Translations under genes and position numbers: made by a program
In this document: positions 7,118 to 12,504 of the stretch, one piece after another
Position numbering within the stretch: the first letter of the stretch is position 1
How the letters are laid out: each line of letters starts with the position of its first letter
The notes under the pieces: model-generated
Seen by the model: only the letters and a program-made list of their open reading frames with translations
Told to the model about the DNA's origin: nothing
Database searches by the model: none
Assembly: GCA_938039765.1 (NCBI GenBank)
Contig: CALHTV010000127.1
Span: forward strand, 1 to 13,884
Reading direction: 5' to 3'
Source: an uncultured Dictyoglomus sp.
Lineage (GTDB): Bacteria > Dictyoglomota > Dictyoglomia > Dictyoglomales > Dictyoglomaceae
Length of the DNA: 13,884 nucleotides

Positions 7118-9058
7118 TTAGTCTTTAAGATTCAAATACTTAAAGTTGAAGAATCCAGGACCCCAAGAGAACTTGTAAAGCATTAATCCCTCGAGTTTAG
7201 GACTCTTCACCCATTGCGCCTTTGCTAAGTATACGGGCACCATATAATATCTATCTTGCATTAACTGTAATGCGTAATGAGCAATTTTTACAGCCTCACT
7301 GAATGGTCTGTTAATAGTTCTATATCTCCATCTGTAAGCTTGCTTACTTTCAGGAGATAGATTATTATACCATAACTGGAATCCTTCCTGATCAGTCAAT
7401 ACCCTTCCTGCAAGTCTCCAATAATTAGTCTTTTCCTCATTGGTCTTTGCAGTCTTCCATTTCTCATATAATTCATCAAATTGATCATACCATAAAGGAG
7501 GCCTTGTTAAGTCTGCCACCCATAATTTTTCTGGCTCACTATCTATAATCTTCTTGAATCCTGCATATAGAGTATTTCTCTTTTCAAGTAGAGGCTTCCA
7601 ATCTGCTTCAGTTAATCCACAAGTCTTCCTGAGCCATGCATCATACTCTTGATAAAGCTCATGACGTTTCTTCCTAGCAGAGGTTGGGAAATCATAAAAC
7701 CAGACCGTATGATCTGAGTTTTTCATCAATGCTCCAATCTCTAAGTTATTCATTGGAGCACCTATTACAGTAAATCCTGCTTTAGCATCAGGTGAGAAGT
7801 TAGGCCATACATAAGAGTTCCAATATAGACCTGATTCGACATTTTCAATTATCACATTAATACCAAGATTCTTTTTCCATTGGTCAACTATAAACTCTAC
7901 TACAGGATCTCCACCACCAGTTATATAGAACACCAAGGTCTTCAGTCCTTTTCCACCTGGATATCCGGCTTCTGCAAGAAGTTGTTGTGCCCTCTTTACA
8001 TCAAAGGGTATACCTTTCATTTTATCTCCAATTGGATTTCTATCAGGCCAATACTTATTAAGTGGTATTGCTCTTCCACCTAAAACATCCTTACAGAGCT
8101 TCTCCCTGTCTATTGCCATAGCTAATGCTTGTCTTAGCTTTATATTATCCATGATAGGATCAAATCCACGAGACCACTGATATCCATTCCAGAAGCAATC
8201 CATTACATCTTCATGGAATTCTTTCGAAAGCTTTGGATCAGCAAGTACAAATCTGTACTCTGCGACACTATTTATCATTGCTGCATCAAGCTCTCCTGCC
8301 ATATACTGCTGTAATCCAAGTCCACCAAACTTAAGTACTATCTTATCTACGTTCCCTCTCTCACCTACATAGTTGGGGTTCTTAACAAGAACCATATCTT
8401 TTCCAGGAGTCCATGATACTGGAATATATGGCCCATTAACTACTATCTTTCCGGGTCTCCACCAATTCTGAGGATCTGCCTCTACAGATTTTCTATGAAT
8501 TGGTACACCTTGGGCTACACAGAGCCATTCTCTCATGTCATATCTTGGAGTAGCAAGTCTTATTTCTAAAGTGTAATCATCTAGAGCTTTTACTCCTAGC
8601 TTATCAGGATCCATTGCTCCACTTTTTACAGCCCAGAAGTTTTCAATAAATTGGTGAGGGCCAGCCCAGGCAGGAAGATCTGGAATTTTGGGACTTGCAT
8701 AATACTTGAAGGACCATTCAAAATCCCTTGCTGTCACAGGATCTCCGTTAGACCATTTCTTATCTCTTCTTAATTTAAAAGTCCATACTTTATAGTCTTT
8801 TGATACTCTATAACTCTGAGCAATAACTGGCACAACCTTAACTCCACCTAAACCTCCTGGATCTGGAGCATAACCAAAAAGTCCTTCAAAAATTGTTCCC
8901 TGAGCTAAAATATGTTGAGCCTGCCAATAATATGGAATTAATCCTGGTACGTCCCAGAATGGTAAACTCACTACTCTTTCCTTTTGTCCATTCACTACTC
9001 CTGATAAAAGAAGAACAGAAACCAAAACCAACAACACAATTAAACCTTTTTTACTCAT
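7118..9058 (-). CDS. extracellular solute-binding protein, family 5 (oligosaccharide binding inferred)
   Basis: 646 residues, a usual length for large SBP_bac_5 proteins. The Sec-type leader MSKKGLIVLLVLVSVLLLSG has no lipobox Cys; cleavage is likely soon after, near VNG-QKE. Family landmarks include FEGLFGYAP at 57-65 and TFKLRRDKKWSNGDPVTARD at 93-112, then DYTLEIRLATP, the ligand-pocket region and LRQALAMAIDREKLCKDVLGG. It would capture substrate outside the membrane and deliver it to the permease pair. The start is ATG 9056-9058 with GGAGG 6 nt upstream; an in-frame start 6 codons earlier lies within the ribosome site. It is the first gene of the operon, read from the promoter at 9162-9189. 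Family 5 proteins are usually annotated as peptide binders, but the GH5 genes point to beta-gluco- or manno-oligosaccharides, like T. maritima TM1746 (from memory). Confidence 0.94.
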   Translation of the reverse strand: MSKKGLIVLLVLVSVLLLSGVVNGQKERVVSLPFWDVPGLIPYYWQAQHILAQGTIFEGLFGYAPDPGGLGGVKVVPVIAQSYRVSKDYKVWTFKLRRDKKWSNGDPVTARDFEWSFKYYASPKIPDLPAWAGPHQFIENFWAVKSGAMDPDKLGVKALDDYTLEIRLATPRYDMREWLCVAQGVPIHRKSVEADPQNWWRPGKIVVNGPYIPVSWTPGKDMVLVKNPNYVGERGNVDKIVLKFGGLGLQQYMAGELDAAMINSVAEYRFVLADPKLSKEFHEDVMDCFWNGYQWSRGFDPIMDNIKLRQALAMAIDREKLCKDVLGGRAIPLNKYWPDRNPIGDKMKGIPFDVKRAQQLLAEAGYPGGKGLKTLVFYITGGGDPVVEFIVDQWKKNLGINVIIENVESGLYWNSYVWPNFSPDAKAGFTVIGAPMNNLEIGALMKNSDHTVWFYDFPTSARKKRHELYQEYDAWLRKTCGLTEADWKPLLEKRNTLYAGFKKIIDSEPEKLWVADLTRPPLWYDQFDELYEKWKTAKTNEEKTNYWRLAGRVLTDQEGFQLWYNNLSPESKQAYRWRYRTINRPFSEAVKIAHYALQLMQDRYYMVPVYLAKAQWVKSPKLEGLMLYKFSWGPGFFNFKYLNLKD

Positions 9059-9082
9059 ACATCTCCTCCCCCACAAATAAAT

Positions 9083-9101
9083 TTGAGAAAAACGATTTCA
9101 A
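9083..9101. promoter_or_regulatory. cre-like imperfect palindrome in the operon leader (candidate LacI-family operator)
   Basis: On the minus strand this reads TTGAAATCGTTTTTCTCAA: outer arms TTGA/TCAA around a central CG. It partly fits the LacI/CcpA-type operator pattern (TGnAAnCG...), but the right half is shifted by a base and the palindrome is imperfect. It lies between the promoter and the binding-protein ribosome site, where a bound repressor could block elongation. In such A/T-rich DNA this may be chance. Confidence 0.3.
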
Positions 9102-9120
9102 GGAAAAAACTAATTTAAAT

Positions 9121-9134
9121 CATCACCTCCTTCT
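9121..9134 (-). promoter_or_regulatory. orphan strong Shine-Dalgarno sequence in the operon leader
   Basis: The minus strand reads AGAAGGAGGTGATG. Its 11-nt core AAGGAGGTGAT is a full complement of the usual 16S rRNA 3' tail. It lies about 65 nt upstream of the binding-protein ATG, which has its own GGGGGAGGAG site. The only reading frame at a plausible distance is a start-stop mini-ORF, ATG ATT TAA (or GTG ATG ATT TAA). It could be a ribosome standby or loading site, an mRNA-stabilising element, or a relic of a lost start. Confidence 0.5.
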
Positions 9135-9161
9135 TCACTGGAACTATCTTTATGATTAAAT

Positions 9162-9189
9162 TTTATACCTAAGAAATTTTTCTTGTCAA
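9162..9189 (-). promoter_or_regulatory. housekeeping-type promoter of the transporter/GH5 operon
   Basis: On the minus strand a perfect -35 TTGACA (9184-9189) is followed after 16 nt by a -10 TATAAA (9162-9167). This predicts a transcript start near 9155 and a leader of about 97 nt before the ATG at 9058. It is the best -35/-10 pair in the divergent region and sits correctly upstream of the operon. Confidence 0.75.
9171..9184. promoter_or_regulatory. 14-bp palindrome inside the operon promoter spacer (candidate operator)
   Basis: AAGAAA-TT-TTTCTT is a perfect 6-2-6 inverted repeat lying between the -10 and -35 boxes of the operon promoter. A repressor bound here would exclude RNA polymerase. 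The composition is low complexity, so chance is a real alternative, and it does not match the palindrome in front of the regulator gene. Confidence 0.3.
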
Positions 9190-9237
9190 TAGAAAATTAA
9201 GAAACCATTAAGAGTATTAAAAATTTATTAATTATTG

Positions 9238-9243
9238 TATAAT
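9238..9243 (+). promoter_or_regulatory. probable -10 box of the LacI-family regulator gene
   Basis: A perfect TATAAT on the plus strand, 51 nt before the TTG start of the regulator. No good -35 is visible at 16-18 nt (TATTAA at 9215-9220), so the promoter may be weak or activator-dependent. The predicted transcript start is near 9250, just before a palindrome. Confidence 0.5.
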
Positions 9244-9254
9244 ATTTAGCAAAA

Positions 9255-9272
9255 GTTCTAAAAATATAGAAC
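9255..9272. promoter_or_regulatory. palindrome upstream of the regulator gene (candidate autoregulatory operator)
   Basis: GTTCTA-AAAATA-TAGAAC has perfect 6-bp arms with a 6-nt spacer. It lies between the -10 box (9238-9243) and the ribosome site GGAGGG (9275-9280) of the LacI-type gene. The position suits autorepression by blocking the transcript start. The 18-bp size fits LacI-family sites, but the usual central CG is absent. Confidence 0.45.
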
Positions 9273-9288
9273 ATGGAGGGTGAAATAA

Positions 9289-10305
9289 TTGAGAAAGGTA
9301 AAAATTAATATAAGAGATATAGCAAAGCTTGCAAATGTCTCTGTTGCCACTGTCTCTAGAGTTATCAATGGTAGTCCAAATGTTAGTGAAAAAACAAGGA
9401 AAAAAGTCTTGAAAATTATCCAAGAGTATGACTATCATCCCAGTGCTTTTGCTCAAAAATTATCAAAAGCAAAAACTCAAATTATAGCTCTTTTAATACC
9501 TTATGAAAGAGGTTTTATATTATCTGACGCCTTTTTCCCTCCTCTTATAAAAGGAATAACAGAGATCTTAGACAAAAATGAATATAATATTATGCTTTCT
9601 ATGTTAGAAGCCCCCTATATTCCTGAAAAATATATCCAGTTATATAAAAGAGGAATCGTTGATGGATACATATTAGCAAACGTGAAAAAAGATGATCCTT
9701 TTCCAGAAATTCTTTATGAAGAAAACATACCTTTTGTAAGCGTAGGAAAGGTCTCAACAAAACTTAAGAAATATCCTTATGTAGATACTGATAACATAAA
9801 AGGTGCTTTTGATGCTACCTTGTATTTCCTTGAAAAAGGGCATAGAAGAATAGCCCTATTAAAGGGTAACCATAATTATAGCTTTATTCAGGAAAGATAT
9901 GAAGGGTACACCCTTGCTCTAAAGAAATATGGAATAAGGCCAGATCCTAAACTTATAGTTGAAGAAAGCTTAACAATAGATGGAGGATACAAAGCCATGA
10001 AAAAACTCCTAAAAATTAACAATCCTCCCACAGCAGTACTTGCATGTAGTGATTATATGGCTATTGGAGCAATGAATGCAATACTGGAAGAAAATTGGGA
10101 AATTCCAGAGGATATATCTATTATTGGCTTTGATGATCTTTATATTGATGCAAGGATTGAACCCCCTCTTGCCTCGGTTCGACAGGAAATAGAAGAGATG
10201 GGAAAAGAAGCAGCCAAGCTTTTTCTCCATATTTTAGATAATCCTACAGATTTTGAACCTAAAATTTTACCCGCCACCTTCATATGGAGGCGATCTGCAG
10301 GTTAA
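9289..10305 (+). CDS. LacI-family transcriptional regulator, probable controller of the GH5/transporter operon
   Basis: 338 residues, the standard LacI-family length. The N-terminal helix-turn-helix (about 8-27, IRDIAKLANVSVATVSRVIN) is textbook. The hinge region YHPSAFAQKLSKAKT departs from the common YxPNxxARxL form (Ser for Asn, Gln for Arg). A periplasmic-binding-protein-like sensor domain follows from about residue 64, with HRRIALLKG, RYEGYTLAL, TAVLACSDYMAIGA and IIGFDD (278-283), and ends in LPATFIWRRS. The start is TTG 9289-9291, with GGAGGG 8 nt upstream. It is divergently transcribed from the operon and shares its control region, so it probably represses the operon and responds to a sugar from glucan or mannan breakdown. 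The effector cannot be read from the sequence. A 16-bp tandem repeat overlaps its stop codon. Confidence 0.93.
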   Translation: MRKVKINIRDIAKLANVSVATVSRVINGSPNVSEKTRKKVLKIIQEYDYHPSAFAQKLSKAKTQIIALLIPYERGFILSDAFFPPLIKGITEILDKNEYNIMLSMLEAPYIPEKYIQLYKRGIVDGYILANVKKDDPFPEILYEENIPFVSVGKVSTKLKKYPYVDTDNIKGAFDATLYFLEKGHRRIALLKGNHNYSFIQERYEGYTLALKKYGIRPDPKLIVEESLTIDGGYKAMKKLLKINNPPTAVLACSDYMAIGAMNAILEENWEIPEDISIIGFDDLYIDARIEPPLASVRQEIEEMGKEAAKLFLHILDNPTDFEPKILPATFIWRRSAG

Positions 10306-10325
10306 TTATTCTGCAGGTTAATTAT
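10295..10325. repeat. two-copy tandem repeat across the regulator stop codon
   Basis: The unit CTGCAGGTTAATTAT occurs at 10295-10309 and again at 10311-10325 (period 16, exact copies). The first copy holds the regulator's TAA (10303-10305). The second fills the 21-nt gap before the convergent gene's stop at 10327. It looks like a recent slippage duplication and causes no change in the protein. Confidence 0.9.
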
Positions 10326-10326
10326 A

Positions 10327-11211
10327 TTATATTATCTGTTTCTTTTCTGAAAATATATTGATATTTCCAATACCAGATTTAACTCTCATATGAATTATCT
10401 CTTTTTCATCTCCATCCTTACCCTGTTTTATCTCTCTATCAACACTAATATTACCTATTCCTTTTTCTGCTACTAAATCTAGAACTACATTTTCAGGAAT
10501 ATACATGTTAATATTTCCTATTCCTCCTGTCACTTCTACATAACATGAGATCTTAGGTAGATATATCTTTGTATTTCCAACCCCTCCCTTAACTTTTAAA
10601 TTCTTTAATTTAAAATTTCTTACATCTAAACTTACATCTCCAACTCCTAAGTTAAAACTCAGATCAAGCTCCACCTTAGAATTGACTTTCAAGTCAACTT
10701 TACCTCCATGCCTTCCTCTAAAAATCCAAAAATCATTATCTTCACTTTTTATTTCTAAATCCAGATCAATTCCTCCATTATTCTTTTTATCCACCGCATA
10801 TATATAAACTCCCGCATCAGAACTCATTAGAAGCAGATTTTCATCACTATTTAACGGTGTTAAACTTATATCACCTACATCTACAAAAACCTCTAAACCA
10901 AGAGATTTAATATCCTCCTTATAGGGATAATTCCATTCTTTGTAAAACCTATAATCTCTTCCTCTAAAGAAAGGCCCAAGGTAAGAGGAGAAAAAGATTA
11001 AAAAAATAACCAAAAATATAACAATTAAAGCAAAAAGCCAATTAACCCATTTTTTTTCTCCAATAAGTAAATCAAGCCCCCAAAATATAAATATCAAAGG
11101 CCAAAATTTTATCAATTCTTTCCAAGAAAATTTTACAATATTAAATTCTGAAAAAAGCAAAAGAAGCCCAACAATAATTAAAAAAATTCCAAACCAAGAT
11201 ATCCTTCTCAT
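10327..11211 (-). CDS. LiaF-like membrane protein with GxGN-repeat C-terminal domain
   Basis: 294 residues. Three membrane helices lie near 5-21, 35-50 and 57-75 (a LiaF-TM/DUF5668-like start with a FWPLIFIFWGL motif). A soluble beta-rich domain resembling the LiaF C-terminal/toast-rack fold follows. The motif G-[IV]-G-[ND] recurs at about 189, 210, 230, 251 and 280, each followed by a beta-strand, as expected for a stacked-turn beta-solenoid. In Bacillus, LiaF restrains a cell-envelope stress two-component system; no such kinase or regulator is in this window. The gene follows two PspC-domain genes with a 12-nt gap. AGGAGG overlaps the previous stop and lies 8 nt before the ATG. It is probably the last gene of a three-gene envelope operon. 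The family assignment is by pattern, and the role is inferred. Confidence 0.75.
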   Translation of the reverse strand: MRRISWFGIFLIIVGLLLLFSEFNIVKFSWKELIKFWPLIFIFWGLDLLIGEKKWVNWLFALIVIFLVIFLIFFSSYLGPFFRGRDYRFYKEWNYPYKEDIKSLGLEVFVDVGDISLTPLNSDENLLLMSSDAGVYIYAVDKKNNGGIDLDLEIKSEDNDFWIFRGRHGGKVDLKVNSKVELDLSFNLGVGDVSLDVRNFKLKNLKVKGGVGNTKIYLPKISCYVEVTGGIGNINMYIPENVVLDLVAEKGIGNISVDREIKQGKDGDEKEIIHMRVKSGIGNINIFSEKKQII

Positions 11212-11223
11212 GTTAGTCTCCTC

Positions 11224-11598
11224 CTATTTCTTAAAAATAACTAAAATTCCAATAATTATCAAAATAATTGCTAATACTAACTTGAAAGAGAAAAGTACAA
11301 TTCCCAAAGTCCGACCTAAAAAATATATCCCAATAGCAAGAAATATCCATCCTAAAAATTCACTTCCACTACTAGATACTTCTTTTCTATCTTCTTCTTT
11401 CTCTTCATACCAAGGAGTTTCAGGAATAACTATTGCAAACAAGACGTATATTAAAAAACTTAAAGGACCTAAAAGCAAAATAGAAAGAATAAAAATTAAT
11501 CTTACTAAGACAGGATCAACACCAAAATACTCACCTAATCCTCCACAAACACCAAGAAAAACTCTATTTTTCCTACTCCTATAAAGTTTTTTTTCCAT
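11224..11598 (-). CDS. pspC: PspC-domain membrane protein with extra C-terminal helices
   Basis: 124 residues. The PspC domain at 3-62 has YRSRKNRVFLGVCGGLGEYF, then VDPVLVRLIF and a hydrophobic helix (about 33-57) ending in VIPE. An acidic linker (EEKEEDRKE) leads to two further hydrophobic stretches near 81-95 and 100-121, which resemble the TM part of LiaF/LiaI-like proteins. PspC proteins sit in the inner membrane and take part in envelope-stress sensing in other bacteria. It is a tandem paralogue of the next gene upstream, from which it is 14 nt away, with GGAGG 7 nt before its ATG. Neither PspA nor a known regulator is seen nearby, so the sensing role is inferred. Confidence 0.88.
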   Translation of the reverse strand: MEKKLYRSRKNRVFLGVCGGLGEYFGVDPVLVRLIFILSILLLGPLSFLIYVLFAIVIPETPWYEEKEEDRKEVSSSGSEFLGWIFLAIGIYFLGRTLGIVLFSFKLVLAIILIIIGILVIFKK

Positions 11599-11612
11599 AA
11601 CATCTCCTCCAC

Positions 11613-11855
11613 TTATAGATGCTGAATAGGACCAGAAGGAGTAATAGAATCGTCTTTATTATCTGGTTCCTCAGGAGCTTCTGGTATTACCAAAGCAGAT
11701 AAAAAATATACTAGAACTATAGGGCTAAAAGGAATTAACAAAAGAATAAAAATCAATCGTACTAAAGTAGGGTCAATTCCAAAATATTCCCCTAATCCTC
11801 CGCAAACCCCAAGTATAATTCTGTTTTTCCTACTTCTGTAAAGCCTCTTCTCCAT
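11613..11855 (-). CDS. pspC: small PspC-domain membrane protein
   Basis: 80 residues, close to a minimal PspC domain. YRSRKNRIILGVCGGLGEYF (5-24) is followed by IDPTLVRLIF and one hydrophobic segment (about 32-57), then an acidic, polar tail EAPEEPDNKDDS. It is highly similar over its first 60 residues to the 124-residue neighbour, pointing to tandem duplication with loss or gain of the extra C-terminal helices. It is the first gene of the pspC-pspC-liaF-like operon. AGGAGG lies 10 nt before the ATG. The operon promoter must lie in 11856-11997, shared with divergent bioY, but no convincing -35/-10 pair stands out there on the minus strand. Confidence 0.88.
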   Translation of the reverse strand: MEKRLYRSRKNRIILGVCGGLGEYFGIDPTLVRLIFILLLIPFSPIVLVYFLSALVIPEAPEEPDNKDDSITPSGPIQHL

Positions 11856-11942
11856 TTTTAACCATCCTCCTCAAATTTTTGCTTCTCTATTTAATATACT
11901 CTTTAACATGGAAAAAAGTTGCATCCCTTAAAAAAAATTTAA

Positions 11943-11977
11943 AATTTATATGTTATTCTTTATACAAAATATAAATT
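11943..11977. promoter_or_regulatory. inverted repeat upstream of bioY (candidate biotin-responsive operator)
   Basis: AATTTATAT (11943-11951) and ATATAAATT (11969-11977) form 9-bp perfect arms with a 17-nt spacer, which contains TATACA (a possible -10). A widely spaced inverted repeat in front of bioY recalls BirA operator geometry. However, the arms do not match the known BirA core and the DNA is very A/T-rich, so this is weak. Confidence 0.25.
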
Positions 11978-11997
11978 CCTTTTTGGAGGTGATGGGT

Positions 11998-12504
11998 TTG
12001 CATTTCAAAAAAATTCCCCTCTTAGGTTTCGGTTTAGCTCTACTCATTTTAGGAAGTTACTTAAGTTTTAATCTCCCTATCACTTCAGTTCCCTTTACCC
12101 TTCAAGTGCTCTTTCTATTTCTTATTAGTCTTTATTTTTCTCCTCTAGAAACCTTCTATATAGTCTTAGCCTATCTCATCCTTGGCGGTTTAGGGCTTCC
12201 TGTTTTTGCAGGAGGAAAAGGAGGACTAAATGCCCTTTTTGGCCCAACAGGAGGATATTTGTTTGGATTTCTTATTTCAGGTGTAACTATAGCCTTTGTT
12301 AAAAAATATTCTGAAATATTAGCTCTATTAATTGGAATAATTTTTATATATTTATTAGGTAGCATATGGTTAACTTTTTCCATTAAAATTAGTTTCTCAA
12401 AAGCAATAACAATAGGAGTACTACCCTTTATTCCTTATGACCTATTAAAAGGAATAATTGTCTATGTCTTATGGCAAAGGCTAAAAAAATATCTAAAAAA
12501 TTAA
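11998..12504 (+). CDS. bioY: BioY biotin transporter, substrate-binding S component
   Basis: 168 residues, strongly hydrophobic with about six membrane segments. Family hallmarks are VPFTLQVLFLF at 31-41, GGLGLPVFAGGKGGLNALFG at 63-82 followed by PTGGYLFGF, and FIPYDLLKG at 144-152. BioY is the biotin-binding component of ECF-type transporters; it works alone or with shared EcfA/EcfT energy subunits, none of which are in this window. The start is taken as TTG 11998-12000, 8 nt after GGAGG (11985-11989). The in-frame ATG at 11992 is only 2 nt from that site, and more distant upstream starts would bury it. The gene is divergent from the PspC operon. Its TAA overlaps the convergent GH130 stop in TTAA at 12501-12504. 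It suggests the cell scavenges biotin. Confidence 0.93.
   Translation: MHFKKIPLLGFGLALLILGSYLSFNLPITSVPFTLQVLFLFLISLYFSPLETFYIVLAYLILGGLGLPVFAGGKGGLNALFGPTGGYLFGFLISGVTIAFVKKYSEILALLIGIIFIYLLGSIWLTFSIKISFSKAITIGVLPFIPYDLLKGIIVYVLWQRLKKYLKN

Noticed and set aside
9053-9103. 16-codon TTG-started leader peptide overlapping the binding-protein start
   Set aside because: The frame exists on the minus strand but no ribosome site lies before the TTG and the peptide has no features, so chance is more likely.
8893-9159. 88-residue plus-strand frame across the operon leader
   Set aside because: It is antisense to the binding-protein start and leader, covers the control region, and has no ribosome site.
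11210-11584. 124-residue plus-strand frame opposite the longer PspC gene
   Set aside because: It mirrors the PspC gene almost exactly; the minus-strand product has a clear PspC domain and this one has no recognisable features.
11856-11940. Promoter for the PspC operon (TATATT on the minus strand)
   Set aside because: A -10-like TATATT is present but no acceptable -35 lies at 16-18 nt, so exact promoter placement is not supported.
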